Assembly: GCA_948099385.1 (NCBI GenBank) | Contig: CANUEZ040000159.1 | Coordinates: 7,272,501 to 7,336,500, forward strand | DNA: 64,000 bases | DNA from: Fasciola hepatica | Taxonomy: Eukaryota; Platyhelminthes; Trematoda; Plagiorchiida; Fasciolidae | Direction of reading: 5' to 3' | Shown: positions 46,971 through 58,447 of the stretch, in pieces | Position numbering within the stretch: the stretch's first letter is position 1 | Layout: every line of letters starts with the position of its first letter | Made by a program: the position numbers and the translations under genes | Notes under the pieces: generated by a model | Told to the model about the DNA's origin: nothing | The model's input: only the letters and a program-made list of their open reading frames with translations | Databases searched by the model: none

Positions 46971-47548
46971 CTCTTCATATTCAACTTGTACATAGTCCTA
47001 TTATGCATGAATGCACGACCACGTGGTGATCACGACAAGGGTGGCGGCAGCCTGTATTGCGCCGGTATGTCCCCCTCAGTCGAATATCCGATCGCGCCTC
47101 GAGGCGCAGCTTCCTTGTGTTTCTTTCCTTCCAGCTCGTCCCGTCAGACAGAACCACATGGAATTCCAGGATCTCGCATGGCTCCAACACATGGCTCACT
47201 GGATCGCGACTGAACTCATTTGACGCCGGACGCTGGCTCGCTTACGAAGGCAATGACAACCACAGGGACACGGAATTTTGGGACATGCCGACAACGACAA
47301 ACCCTACAATACAACCACCACTGCCAGGTCACAAACAGGATCTACCCCGGTCGGATAACACTTTGAGGAGGACGCAATTTTGCGATCGACGCACAGCGAC
47401 CAGTGTGAGTCATGGAGAACGGCTTGTGCTGGCTTCGCTGTTGTGTTCGACCGCGACGGGAGGCATGGAAAACGTCTCTCGCCACCGAATCCGACGTACC
47501 CATCACGGGTCGAAGCCCAACTGCGTCGGCCTTCTAGGGGGAGACCCC
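46971..47548 (+). other. Element A spacer and polypurine tract
   Basis: This non-coding spacer lies between integrase and the 3' LTR, ending in AGGGGGAGA (about 47536-47544), the likely polypurine primer for plus-strand synthesis. Its last part resembles 60940-60990 of element B. Long open stretches here show no envelope-like protein. Confidence 0.6.
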
Positions 47549-47708
47549 TGTAGTGCTACTAATAAAGCACTCGATGACGAAGACTAACAAATTTGTTTAT
47601 TTGAACAATGACCGTTTTTGGTGGCGTGTCACGTGTCACATACCGAGGACCACGGGCTATAGACTCTATACGGGAGCAGGTCCTGACTTAACTGAGATTA
47701 ATCCTAAA
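47549..47708 (+). repeat. 3' LTR of element A, with internal deletion
   Basis: 160 bp. It matches the first 80 or so and last 75 or so bases of the 5' LTR; about 117 bases in the middle are missing. At the deletion joint CGTGTCA is present twice in tandem, as expected from error-prone end joining. Confidence 0.88.
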
Positions 47709-48067
47709 ATTCACCGAAAACATATGTTCGCCTACGCCTTGTTTTCTGATGATGGTAATGCGGACAGTATGGATCGAAAAGAGGAACGTAGAGAAGCGTG
47801 ATAATTACACTTGGATAGATCCCAGTACTAAAGGTGAGAGCTTTGTGCAAGGGTTTCGTTAGCGGAAATTTCACATGCGGCCAGGTGTAATTCGCACAAA
47901 TTAGCAGATAGTCCCGTCATGGGTACATAAGGTATCGGACTCATAACACATAGACCTCGACGAAAAAGTTTAAGCCGATCATTCACACCCTACGTGCCAT
48001 CACAGACAGGTATTCACCTTAGGAATCTAAACACCCAGATTACATCACTTTATTCGCGGGTCACGAG

Positions 48068-48880
48068 TGGCTTATCTAGGGTGTCTCTAATTCAGTGGCA
48101 GATGCATTATTTCGGATTCAAAAATCCAGTTTTTGAAACACCGACCTTCAGTGGTCAGACAGCAGGCAGATCCATACCACCACTTATCACATCTTTGCCA
48201 ATGATATTGTGTGGCGATTCTACTGGGAGCTCAAAGCAACGTTAGCGGCACATGGTAACCCCGACTGAGGCGAAATATTACCACTAGTCCTACTGGGTTG
48301 CCGCAACGCGCTGTAGGCGGATTCCCGGACTGAAACTGCCGAAATCACAATTAATTGCACCCTCCACTTACCCGGCGACGTGTAACCTCAGAGCCCCTGG
48401 GTCCTCACGGTTACGCAGACTTCACCGCAAGTTTACCGCACCCAATGCGTAATTTACACCTACGAGCGCCACGCGATCAAAATACGACCGTGTGAGTGCA
48501 TCCAAGTCTCCAGGATTGCATCCACGTGTTTCTCAGAACTGAGATATGCGCCCCATTACTTCCTGTAAACTCTGGTCCTCACAAAGTCATGCGGCATTTT
48601 GAAAAGACGCGTATGACAGATCATAACGGAAAGAGGCACAAGATTTACATAGACCGTCTCAAATCGGCTTTCCAAGCAAAATTAGACCCGTCAATACCAC
48701 ATCATTTGACCCAGAGAAACACCGAATTAGCAGCATATAACTCCGAGCCTATCAAACTACCTGCTCTAATCCTACCCTACGATCAACTGTTCAGAGAACA
48801 AGATCCCCGTGCCACAAACTGTGGCCGAGTTATTAAAAAGCCGGTATGTTTTGCGGATGCGGTATATTTTATTCCGTAGT
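48068..48880 (+). pseudogene. Older CsRn1-like element, RNase H end and integrase relic (element C)
   Basis: NSVADALFRI (about 48089) is the end of RNase H. A deletion then leads to RFYWELKATLAAHGN (the integrase E region), EILPLVLLGCRNAL, TINCTLHLPGD and, in an open frame 48496-48879, PVNSGPHKVMRHFEK, KIYIDRLKSAF and CGRVIKKPVCFADAVYF. Each piece aligns with the element A and B integrase C-terminus. Several frameshifts and stops make it the oldest of the three gypsy copies. 47709-48067 and 48881-49117 hold nothing else I recognise. Confidence 0.75.
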
Positions 48881-49117
48881 TCTTGTGTTTCAGCAAACAG
48901 TTTGCTACCAGAAAAAGAGAACAAAAAGCATGTCTTCAAATTCTTCATCCCTGAGGTGACAACCATATCACCGTATCAGCATTTCACATCCGTGATCTAA
49001 AATCGGTATAGATACTACAACGGAAACACAGAAGACCAAGGCTCACCAGAATCTTCGTCTATTTACATCCACTGTACTAGTACATTCACCTTCCGCTTTA
49101 AAACTACAGGGTTCTGG

Positions 49118-49701
49118 AGTAGCGGTCGCCATCTTCGTTCATACTTTTACCACGTTTATTGTTTAACTGAACGCTGACTGCCAAGCGCGGATGCCATTTG
49201 ACCGTTTTAGGATTTATCTCAGTTAAGTCAGGACCTGCTCCCGTATAGAGTCTATAGCCCGTGGTCCTCGGTATGTGACACGTTAGCGAATATACTCGGC
49301 AGCGCGCAAAGCAGAACTCAAAACGCTGGAGCGGGACAACGTGTGCATTGGATGAGCGCAACGGCGTGCAGACGACGAACAAAGGCGGAGCAAGTGGCGC
49401 CACCAAAAACGGTCATTGTTCAAATAAACAAATTTGTTAGTCTTCGTCATCGAGTGCTTTATTGGTAGCACTACACCGTTGCTCTTGCGCACGCCCTCAC
49501 GCACACTCCTAAAATATACGCTAACCACTTTCTCTCCCAATCACCCTCTCGTTCTCACGGGGCGCGGAGAATACTGTTCTGGTTAACATAATCGTACAGT
49601 GCCGAGCATTAGAGTAACGTGCAGGTGGTCCACGCAGTACGGAGGACCGAAGCACGCGTTTACTAAGGAAACCGCAAAGTAAGGTCGAACCAAACTTACG
49701 A
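49118..49701 (+). repeat. 5' LTR of element B, carrying a nested solo LTR
   Basis: It aligns with the B-type LTRs at 40177 and 60991 on both sides of the nested 49206-49475 insertion. The start is degraded (AGTAGCGG for TGTAGCGG) and the end reads CTTACGA. It differs from the 3' LTR of the same element at many positions, so the element is old. Confidence 0.85.
49206..49475 (-). repeat. Solo A-type LTR inserted in a B-type LTR
   Basis: 270 bp in reverse orientation, flanked by CCGT at 49202-49205 and 49476-49479, a 4-bp target-site duplication typical of Ty3/gypsy insertion. A full element inserted here and was removed by LTR-LTR recombination. Confidence 0.93.
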
Positions 49702-49703
49702 AT

Positions 49704-49721
49704 TGGTGAGCCCGACGTGAT
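49704..49721 (+). promoter_or_regulatory. Primer-binding site of element B
   Basis: TGGTGAGCCCGACGTGAT fits the 3' end of tRNA-Trp over 17 bases with a single mismatch. It lies two bases after the LTR. Confidence 0.75.
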
Positions 49722-49955
49722 CCCCAGGCCACGTGAGTTTCCTTGTTTTCTACCGTTCAAGGTCCCGTCTGCGTACGTTTTTGTGGTTTATTGTTTCCCT
49801 ATCTTGATTTTCTTTTTAGTTGGTTCACCAAATAATTTTTTTTCGTCCACACATACTTTGTGTGTCTAGTTCGTCGTGATTTTTTCTCGCGAAGACTATA
49901 GTGCCCCATTGGTCGTTGATTTCTTTTCCCGTCTATATTCCATAAAGTAATCGCT

Positions 49956-50724
49956 ATGTCTGCCGAACGGAAACCCTGCTCAGACCCCACCGTTGGGGCG
50001 ATCACGCTGCACATACCGGCATTCACGCCTGCTGATCCAGAACTCTGGTTCACGCTGGTTGAGTTAGAATTCGAAAACTGCCGTATAACCAGTGACGCCA
50101 GCCGTTTCAGGTGGGTAGCAGGCCGCCTCTCGCCAGGAGTCACAATGCAAGTAAGGGACGTAATAATCTCTTCCCGAATCTGTGAGGCCTTAAAGGAGGC
50201 CGTCATTGCCCGCACGACCCCAACGCAGGACCAACGTATGCAACAACTTCAAAACGTTGAGCTTGGAAGTAGGAAGCCCTCCGAACTGCTGCGTGAGATG
50301 CAGCGCTTGAGAGGACCGACGGTAGGCGAGGACCCGCTCTTGAGGGAACTTTGGCTGCAGCGTTTGCCGCATAACATCCCAGTTTTACTAAGTGCCACGC
50401 GCAAGTGTTCGCTGGAGGAAACTGCAGCAATAGCTGATGACGTTGTCACGATACAACCTCGCTGTAGCTGGAGTAACCAGGTCCTCCGTCACAACGGTGC
50501 CTGACCTGCCAACATCTAACGAACTCGCGTCAGTTTTGCCTAGAATTGACGCGAGCCTGCAACGCCTAACAGTAAGAAGTGGGTCACAGGAGCGGCACCG
50601 CGCACGCTCACCTAGGCTCCATAGTCCGTCATTGCGACGACGTTTCGTCGGTTCTTCAAAAGAAGGGTATTCTAAATACCACAGTCGTTTTGGTGAGAGA
50701 GCCAAACGATGCGAACGAGGGTGA
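49956..50724 (+). pseudogene. Element B Gag, frame-shifted, CHCC motif damaged
   Basis: The frame 49956-50504 reads capsid sequence aligned with element A (WVAGRLSPGVTMQVRDVI, LWLQRLPHNIPVLL). Near 50437-50504 the reading moves to another frame that carries on to 50724 and contains YSKYHSRFGERAKRC. Here the first cysteine of the CHCC motif is serine. It stops at TGA 50722-50724 in the same frame that pol uses from 50764. Expected role as for element A; not functional. Confidence 0.85.
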
Positions 50725-50763
50725 ACGTTTCCCGGTGCTCATCAGGGAAACAACCCCCGGCCC

Positions 50764-51663
50764 GTGGTGGCGACCCACGAAGCCGGGTATCAGACCAACA
50801 GTCGTCTTTTGAACGTAAGGGACATCATTTCAAATAACCTATTCCTTGTAGATACCGGTGCCGAAGTGAGCGTCCTCCCCAGAGCGAAAGGCGACAATAG
50901 CACGCCGCAGGCCCAAACACTACGCGCTGCCAATGGCACGGCCATCCCAACGTTTGGCCAGCGGTCGCTCACCTTAAACTTAGGTTTGAAGCGTAATTTT
51001 CGTTGGGTATTCATCATCGCCGACGTCCCGTACCCAATTCTAGGCATTGACATCCTGCAGCATTTTGACTTGCTAGTTGATGCACGGCGCCGCAGAGTGG
51101 TGGATCGTCAGACCACTCTCGCTGTTGCGGGTCATAATTCGCGAGTGAATCACGTCACGCCTTTTTACGTCCAACCACCGGCACACGAACCTTATAGCGA
51201 ACTCATCGCCGCCTGCCCGGCCATGTTTCGGCAGGCCGGGCCTCTCCCAGTAGTGACCACCAGTGTCACTCATCATATCGATACTAAGGGACCCCCAGTG
51301 TTCAGTAGGCCGCGTCGGTTAGCACCAGACAAGCTTCGTGTTGCACAGGCCGAATTCGAACATATGCTGGAACTGGGTATAATACACCCTTCTAGTAGCC
51401 CTTGGGCTTTTCCCCTTCATATGGTTCCTAAGTCTAGTGGCGACTGGCGGCCCTGTGGTGATTACAGAGCGCTTAACAGAGTCACCGTCCCTGACCGATA
51501 CCCGATTCCCAATATACAGGATCTTACTTCGTCTTTATCAGGTTGCTCTGTCTTCAGCCGTATCGATTTAGTTCGTGCGTACAACTACATCCCGATAGCA
51601 GAGGCCGATATCCCTAAAACTGCAGTCACTACGCCTTTCGAGCTGTTCGAGTTTCTGAGAATG
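50764..51663 (+). pseudogene. Element B protease and reverse-transcriptase N-terminal part
   Basis: It carries an aspartic protease with [13 protein letters not shown] and [10 protein letters not shown], then the reverse-transcriptase fingers and motif [36 protein letters not shown] and [11 protein letters not shown]. Homology to element A stops at 51663, before the YxDD box. The frame runs on into unrelated sequence and ends at about 51729. The TPFG glycine is also lost (TPFE). Confidence 0.88.
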
Positions 51664-51772
51664 CTGCAGCCTAAGCCACAGGAGATGAAAGCTAAAATGG
51701 TGCAATTTCTTACCCGTAGGAAGAAGTAAGATTATGGGTGGTGGGGAAAAAACGGCGAGGAAAAGGAAGACC
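51664..51772. other. Filler of unknown origin between element B and the internal LTR
   Basis: 109 bp that match neither element A at this place nor any other part of the window I can see. It is purine-rich at the end (GGCGAGGAAAAGGAAGA). It replaces the start of the deleted reverse-transcriptase segment. Confidence 0.6.
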
Positions 51773-52080
51773 TGTAGCGGTTGCCATCTTCGTTCATACT
51801 TTTACCACGTTTATTGTTTAACTGAACGCTGACTGCCAAGCGCGGTTGCCATTTGACCGTTTCTCTTGCGCACGCTCTCATGCACGCTCCCAAATACACG
51901 CTACTCACTATCTCTCCCAATCGCCTTCTCAATCTCACGGGTCGTGGAGAATACTGTTCTGGTTAACATATTTGTGCAGTTCCGCACATTAGAGTAACGT
52001 GCAGGTGGTCCACGCAGTACGAAAGACCGAAGCAGGCGTTTACTAAGGAAACCGCGAAGTAAGGTCTAATCAACCTTACA
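51773..52080 (+). repeat. B-type LTR inside element B (LTR-B2)
   Basis: 308 bp, TGTAGCGG to CCTTACA. The flanks (GACC left, CTTC right) do not match, so this is not a simple insertion with duplication. It is joined to the pol gene directly at its 3' end. Confidence 0.88.
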
Positions 52081-52083
52081 CTT

Positions 52084-52996
52084 CGGACACAGCGGTTGGA
52101 GCAGTACTGCAACAGTTCGTAGATGACTCTTGGCAACCTTCAGCATTCTTCTCCAAGCGCCTACAACCCGCCGAATCTAGGTACAGCACGTTCGGTAGAG
52201 AGTTATTAGCCATCTACTTGGGAATCCGTCATTTTCGACATGCACTCGAAGGCCGTTCGTTCACGGTGTTTACAGACCACAAGCCTTTGGTTTACGCACT
52301 GAAGTCAGCTTCGGATCGATACTCACCACGCGAGATTTGCCACTTAGACTTGGTCTCACAGTTTACTATGGACATACGACACATCTCTGGGGTACTTAAT
52401 CCCGTCGCCGACGCCTTATCACGCGTACATCAACTAAGTCTGTCACCGATGCCTAACATCAACCTGGACGCAATGGCACAGGCCCAAACTATGGACCCCG
52501 AATTCGAACAACTTCGACAAAGCGGTTCTTTAAGCTTGACGACAGTACCTGTCCAAACTTCCCAGAATATCATCGTGTGCAATGTGTCACAAGGTCATCT
52601 TAGGCCGGCGGTTCCTTCTGCCCACCATTATCCTACTTTCCGGACACTCTAGAATCTGGCTCATCCGGGTGTGACTGCCTCGGTGAAACTGATAACTGAG
52701 CGTTTTGTTTGGCACAATGTCAAACGAGATGTCCGTCAATGGGCTCGTGCTTGTCTGCAGTGTCAACGTGTTAAGACCCATAGGCACACTAAGGCGGCGT
52801 TAGCCAGGTTCCCAGAACCTGAAACACGTTTTCATCATGTTCACGTTGACCTCGTAGGACCACTCCCACGTTCGCTTGGGTACGTTTACATACTCACATG
52901 CGTGGATCGTTTTACTCGCTGGCCGCAGGCCATCCCTATCCCTCGTCCCACCTCGGAAGAGGCCGCGAAAGCTTTTCTGACCGGTTGGGTTAGTCA
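52084..52996 (+). pseudogene. Element B RNase H and integrase N-terminal part
   Basis: It resumes at [11 protein letters not shown], runs through [28 protein letters not shown] and [11 protein letters not shown] (RNase H), then, with frame breaks near 52640-52670, the integrase zinc end (CLQCQRVKTHRH) and core start HVDLVGPLP to FLTGWVSH. Here the BEL/Pao element interrupts it. The first catalytic aspartate of integrase is kept. Confidence 0.88.
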
Positions 52997-53001
52997 TTTC
53001 G

Positions 53002-53380
53002 TGTTACGAACGTTTGAGCAATGCGTAGCCAAATTCGCAACGGATCCCGAAATCAGAAGGCGATTATCCGTGATAATTCTACGATACTAGATTATCAAAA
53101 TAAACAATGACATAAACAATATACAAACCTCAATAATACGATCACAAAGTCTCAACAACGAGAAACCGAATAGCAGCGTGTGAGCAGACAGCACGTGCGT
53201 CACGCAGGTCCTGAACAATGATGTGCCAAAATAGCGCTCTGGGCGCGAACAAACAACAATTGGTCCAGAAAAACAACCAGTTCGTAAAGACAAGTCAATA
53301 GTGTATGGAAATGAGTGATGTTGGGAAAAACACTGAATCGCGAGGGAAAAAAGGGGGATTTTCCACGACCGGCTGTTACA
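53002..53380 (-). repeat. BEL/Pao 3' LTR
   Basis: On the + strand it runs TGTTACGAACG to GGCTGTTACA. It is the 3' LTR relative to the minus-strand genes. A G-rich purine stretch adjoins it on the inner side (about 53381-53400), a likely polypurine tract. Confidence 0.93.
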
Positions 53381-53645
53381 CCGCCCACCAAAATCCTCCT
53401 GGATCCTTAGCAGAGTCAAAGGTTCGGTATAAAGGTACTGATTCTTCCTACCTGCCTAGGCCCTGCTGTCAGTGCGCGCGTCTAATGCTCTTCGTCGACG
53501 TTCTACTACTGGTCGCACCTAACCCATTGGCTACATAGAAGTGAGGCTAGTCTACATCTTCCACGAGACCAAATGACCGATGGCGGGCGTGAAAGGTCAC
53601 ATAGACGTTGTCCTCGTAAAGGGCCGTCCGGTCCTGGATGTATGT

Positions 53646-53688
53646 GCTTGAGTGTGTGTGTGTGTGTGTGTGCGTGTGTGTGTGTGCC
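53646..53688. repeat. (GT)n microsatellite in the BEL/Pao 3' region
   Basis: About 20 GT units with one GC interruption, between the pol stop and the 3' LTR. The rest of 53381-53990 is non-coding. Confidence 0.9.
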
Positions 53689-53990
53689 GGGGTTACAATG
53701 AAATCACAGGTATGACTACACATCAAAGGAGGACTTTCTGCAATGTCAACAAAAGACCGCGTGGCAAGAAAAACGAGTAAATGTAGCATGTATGTGTGAC
53801 CTGAGCTCCGCTACTTCCACATATGCAAGGGGCATTCGGTAGCGTCAACAAAAAGCAAACAAAGAACACTGTCACATGTATGATGGGTTTACGGGATGTA
53901 GAGTGCGTCGTGCATGCGTGTTTGACGGAGATTGTGTGGTAAATATGGTGTTTCTTTATCCACCGCGATTACTGGTGTGAAAAAGGTTTA

Positions 53991-56444
53991 CTAGGCCACA
54001 GGGTTATCAGCTCCTCCGTCTTCGCTCTCGAGTAGGTTAATACTGCGTATGTCACGAATGAGCACTCCGTTAGCAGTCTTCACCTTCACCGTTCTTATCA
54101 TTTCGTCAGTGCTTTTGATGGTTTCCGTAACTACTCCCAAAGACCAAGCGCTGAAATGTGCGCGTTTGTCGGCGATCATAACCACGTCCCCAACTTTGAA
54201 TGGTCTTGTTTTGGCCAGCCACTTCTGTCGAGTTTGCAAAGCCGGTAGGTACTCCCGTAGCCATCGCCTCCAGAAGACCTTGGCCAGATAGTTCGCTTGC
54301 TTCCACCCGTGGAGGTAGCTCCCACGAAGGTTTACCGGCCCTTGGAAACCCTCGTTCGACCTTAACGTCAATAAGTCGTTCGGGGTGAGCGCCAGGTGGG
54401 TGGGGTCGCCGTTCAATACTGGAACCAGGGGGCGGTTGTTCAGGATTCGCTCCACCTCAGTCATGACGGTGTTCAGCGTCTCGTCGTCGGGCGGCTGCTG
54501 CTCCATGATTGACAGCAATATCCGTCTGGCGGACCGGATCATGCGTTCCCATATGCCGCCTCGGTGACTGGCCTGTGGGGGGTTGAAATGCCATCGTATG
54601 CCGTAGGCCACGGTTCGATTCTGCAGTTCGTCCCTGTTTATGTTCTTGTGCCAACGCTGCAATTCCCGTTGAGCGCCCACAAAGTTCGATCCATTATCTG
54701 AGTATATATCGGCCGGTACGCCTCTTCGGTTGATAAATCTTTGCAAGGCCCGTAGAAACGAATCGGTCGTCATCGAATGTGCGACTTCTAGGTGTACCGC
54801 ACGTGATTTCATGCACGTCATGATACATCCGTATCGCTTTTCTAATCTCTTCCCGCACTTGATCCACAAGGGCCCGAAATAGTCCAACCCGGTGTCACTG
54901 AACGGCCACCAGCCCGTAGTCACCCTGCATTCTGGTAGTGGGGCCATGAGTTGTTTGCCTGCTGTGGCATTGCGTCTCCTGCATTGCACACACCGTCGGA
55001 TTACGCGTTTTACAGTCTCTCGTCCTCTCAACAACCAAAGACGCTTTCGGATGACGCTCGTCACGTGACATTCCCCGGCATGTCCCTCCATGGCGTGGAC
55101 GTGTTGAATCATTAGCTCTACTACAGGTTGTCTCGCAGGCAGCAGTATAGGATACTTTGTGTCGAAGTTCAGGTGGGCGTTGGTCAGCCTACCATCCACC
55201 CGCAGCAGTCCGTTGATGAGTTTGGGGCTTAAACGCTTCAGCTCGCCTCTTGGAGATGGCATGTCTTCATTGGTCGGCCCCACTTCTTCCGCCCTCTTGA
55301 GTTCTTGGGCGAAAGCCTCGCGTTGTATCATTCTGAAAATATCGTGCTCTGCCGCTTGTAGCTCATCGGGACCTATCGGACCGACCCGTATCCGGCCTGA
55401 GGAGCGTAGCCCTTTCATGACTAGTAAATTTCTCTTGAACCTGGTTAACCAAACTAGCGAACGAAGCGTCTTCATCCAGGAAGAAAACCTGACCAGTCGC
55501 GATAGAAAGGACGACGCTTCGACGACGTTGGTTGCTATCACTACGCCTTTGATCTCCAGTTCCAATTCCGTAGGGGGTTTTAATTCGAACACGGGCCAGT
55601 CCTGTTTGGGCAATTGCAGGAAGTTTGGCCCTCTCGTCCACGTGTCTAGTTGCCTGAAGTTGTTCGCACCTCGGGAGCACAGGTCGGCCGGATTATCGCC
55701 AGACCTGACATGACTCCACTGATGCGTGGCTGATTCATCGTGGATAATCGTGAGCCGGTTAGCAACGAAAGTACTAAACCGGCTCCGTACGTTGTTAATG
55801 TAGTAAAGTACTATCGTTGAATCCGTCCAGAAGCTCACCGACCAAATGTAGAGATTGAAACATCTCTTCACAGCTTGCACCACCCTGACTGCCAACACGG
55901 CTGCGCTGAGTTCAAGGCGTGGGATTGAGACCGACTTCAGTGGGGCAACGCGGGCTTTGGCGAACAGGATCCTCGTGGTATATTGTCCATCTCCTGCGCA
56001 CCATCTTCCGTACACCACAGCTCCATAACCGACTTCGGATGCATCGGAAAAGGCATGTAGTTCTCCAGTCCGTGTCGTATGGCCAGGAGTCAAACATCGT
56101 GGGATTCTTATGTCCCCTAATTTTTTCAAGGTGTTCAGAAATTCTTCCCAGTCCAGCCGGTCCCCTCGGTCCAGTGACTGGTCCCAATCAACTTTCTTAC
56201 GGCACAGCCGCTGCAGCAAGATCTTTCCGGGTAGCAGCCATGGTGAGACGAAACCGAGCGGGTCGAACAAACTTGAGACGGCAGATAGTATGCCACGACG
56301 GGTTATTGGCAGCTCGGGAACGTTCAGTTCAAAAACAAAATCGTCCGTTTCCGCGTCCCATTGTATCCCTAAAGTGCGCTCGGTAGGAAGTGGAGAGCCG
56401 TCCAAATCTCTTACCCTTTCGGCCTTTTCGTGATACGGGATGAC
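53991..56444 (-). pseudogene. BEL/Pao Pol: RNase H-like region and integrase
   Basis: Open from the TAG at 56447 down to 53991, more than 800 codons. The first third reads RTLGIQWDAETDDFVFEL, ISAVSSLFDPLGF-like sequence and HAFSDASEVGYGAVVYGR (RNase H of the Pao family), with FWTDSTIVLYYI. The second half has the integrase zinc-binding region (HAMEGHAGECHV, CVQCRRRNA), then the core GLDYFGPLWIK (D), DIYSDNGSNFVGA (D) and GGIWERMIRSARRIL (E). The end, with FKVGDVVMIAD and IRDIRSINLLE, is the C-terminal domain. All three integrase acids are present, and this part looks intact. Confidence 0.92.
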
Positions 56445-57473
56445 CTACAGCACTTCTGAAGCGTTCGACATCCATTTAGTTAGATGGAAGCCGCCCTCTT
56501 CCAGCAATCTCGTCAGACCCCTGAACTGCTCTAGAGCTGATTCCACATCATCGAATGACCCAAGGTAGTCGTCGACGTAGAAGTTCCTGTTGACGCTTTC
56601 TACTACCGTCCGATGTACTAGATCGCCATGCTTGTTCGCTGATTCTCGGAGGGCGTAGTTTGCACAAAATGGTGACGATATGGCTCCGAACGGGTGGACG
56701 GTCATCCTATAATTCACCACTGCGTTGTCCCGGTCGCTCCCTTCCCACCACAGGAAACGCAAAGCATCTCGTTCTCCCACCGGAATCTTCACCTGATGGA
56801 ACATCTCCCTAATGTCAGCAGACAAAGCCACTTTACCCACTCTGAAACGGCACAAAACATCGATCAGTGGTGTGGTCCAGTCAGGCCCCTGTAGTAGGCG
56901 ATCGTTTAACGACTTGCCCTGGAACTTGGCCGCGCAGTCGAAAACCACCCGCAGTTTGTTGGGTTTCTTGGGGTTGATAACCGGATGGTGAGGCAGATAC
57001 CAGATACCCCTTTTGCTGTCGGTGTTGGCAGGCACTTTTTCAACGTAACCGAGGGCCTCGTTTCGCTTCATCAAATCCGCGTATCGTTCCCACAGATTCT
57101 GGTCTCGAATGAAGCGTTCCTTTAGTCGTAGTAATCGTTGGAGAACATAATTTCTGTTGTCATTCCACGGGTCGACCGGTGTGCGCCATGGGAGGGGAAC
57201 CTCGAACTGTTTTTCGAGGCCTCTAGTGCCTTGCCGCACCGTTTGTAGGGCGAAGTGATCCTCTTGAGACAACGTCGGTCTTTCGTCTCCAATGTCATGA
57301 AACTCCTTTTCATAAAGCCGTTGCAGATGATACTCTATGCGGTCCGTTTCGGCGGATAAGTAATTCACGGAACCGCGCACCCCTACTGGACCGTATAACA
57401 TCCATCCCAGAGCCGTGCGTACGGCATAAGGTGCCTGGCGGTCGCCCACTCTTTGGTCAAGCACCCAATGCAT
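56445..57473 (-). pseudogene. BEL/Pao reverse transcriptase
   Basis: It reads DQRVGDRQAPYAVRTALGW and LYGPVG at the protease-reverse transcriptase junction, then LPHHPVINPKKPNKLRVVFD, ALSADIREMFHQVKI (motif A), HPFGAISSPFCANYAL (motif B) and NFYVDDYLGSF (catalytic YVDD). It ends at an in-frame TAG (56447-56445) in the context CTG TAG GTC, beyond which the same frame continues into RNase H. The previous region lies in another frame, so a one-base shift occurs near 57400-57473. Confidence 0.92.
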
Positions 57474-58447
57474 CCGATGAGGAGATCCACCTCATCATCT
57501 TCCCAGTCTACAACGGTTATATCCTGCAGGTGGGGCCACCGAGTCAAGATTGCGTTCACCGACCTTGGTGCTCGCATGAGGAGATCCGCTAACGTGAATG
57601 CCTCCGTTGGTTCAATTTCCTCGTTAGTGTCTAGAGAGATGAGTTGCAGCCTCAATCTACCGGCAGTCATTACCTGTGTTCCGCCCACCGTGCTCACTGC
57701 TAACGACGTCGCACCTTTAGCCAGTTGGTGTTTGTCGGCAAACCGCTCTTTCACTAAAGTGGTGTCGGATCCACTATCAACGAAAGCCAACGCCTTGACT
57801 ATCCCAGTCGGAGTCACTACTCCCACGGCCACTACGCCTAAACGTACCGGTTTACTGGCAGATTGTGAAGTTGAACAAATCACGCTGGGCTTGGCACTCG
57901 CCTCGGATATGGTTACTCTCGCCTGATGCAGCAGCCGATGGTGTCTGCCCGTGCAGCCCTCGTGACCACATCGATTCCTTGTTCTACAGGCTGCTGCCCG
58001 GTGCGTGGTGTTGAGACAGATGAAACATGCTCCTGCCATCCTCGCCATTCCCCACCGTTCGTCTATTGTGGCGTTGCCGAACTTGGGGCACTCTGGTAGG
58101 CCATGGCTAGTACCACAGGATCTGCAATTTGGTTTCGCCGTAGCATCTCGTGAAATGACGTGGGTGTTGGTCCAAGGCTGGTACTTTGGATATTCTCGTA
58201 CAGGGGTTTGGACTTGGCTAGTACCGGGCTTGTTTGCTCGGTTGCTGTCCCGGATGAGTCGGCCGAATCTGCTGTCAGCTATCTTCGTCTGCCTGTCTAA
58301 GTATTCAGTCAGGTCTTCGAAGTTGGCTTCTCTGTCACCTCGGCTTATCCGCTCAGCTTCTTCCGCCCACCGACCCTGTAGTTCGGGAGAGAGGTGACGG
58401 ACTATGCCTTCCAAAGTGTGCATGGCGTCTAGGTCAGCTCTGTAACC
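57383..58447 (-). pseudogene. BEL/Pao Gag C-terminus (zinc knuckles) and protease
   Basis: It continues the gag frame after a TAA at 58450-58448. It reads LSPELQGRWAEEAERISRGD, cysteine-histidine clusters CRSCGTSHGLPECPKF and CFICLNTTHRAAAC with CGHEGCTGRHHRLLH (nucleic-acid binding), then an aspartic protease with ALAFVDSGSDTTLV. The frame fails at about 57383, just after the region that should join the reverse transcriptase. Confidence 0.9.

Larger units (their letters stand above)
42459..47708 (+). mobile_element. CsRn1-like Ty3/gypsy LTR retrotransposon (element A)
   Basis: The order is 5' LTR, primer-binding site, gag with a CHCC zinc motif, protease, reverse transcriptase, RNase H, integrase, spacer, polypurine tract and 3' LTR. 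Ty3/gypsy elements copy through an RNA packed in Gag particles and insert with the integrase. The CHCC Gag motif and a tRNA-Trp-like primer site place it near CsRn1, described from Clonorchis sinensis. Stops in gag and integrase, frame changes between the domains, a mutated catalytic box and a shortened 3' LTR show that it is dead. The flanks AAAT and ATTC do not match as a 4-bp duplication. Confidence 0.9.

Noticed and set aside
46986..47587. Possible envelope-like gene between integrase and the 3' LTR of element A
   Set aside because: Frames run into the LTR, and no signal peptide, membrane segment or similarity to element B's spacer proteins is visible.
53547..53789. Minus-strand reading with a run of Thr-His
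   Set aside because: It is translation of the GT microsatellite.
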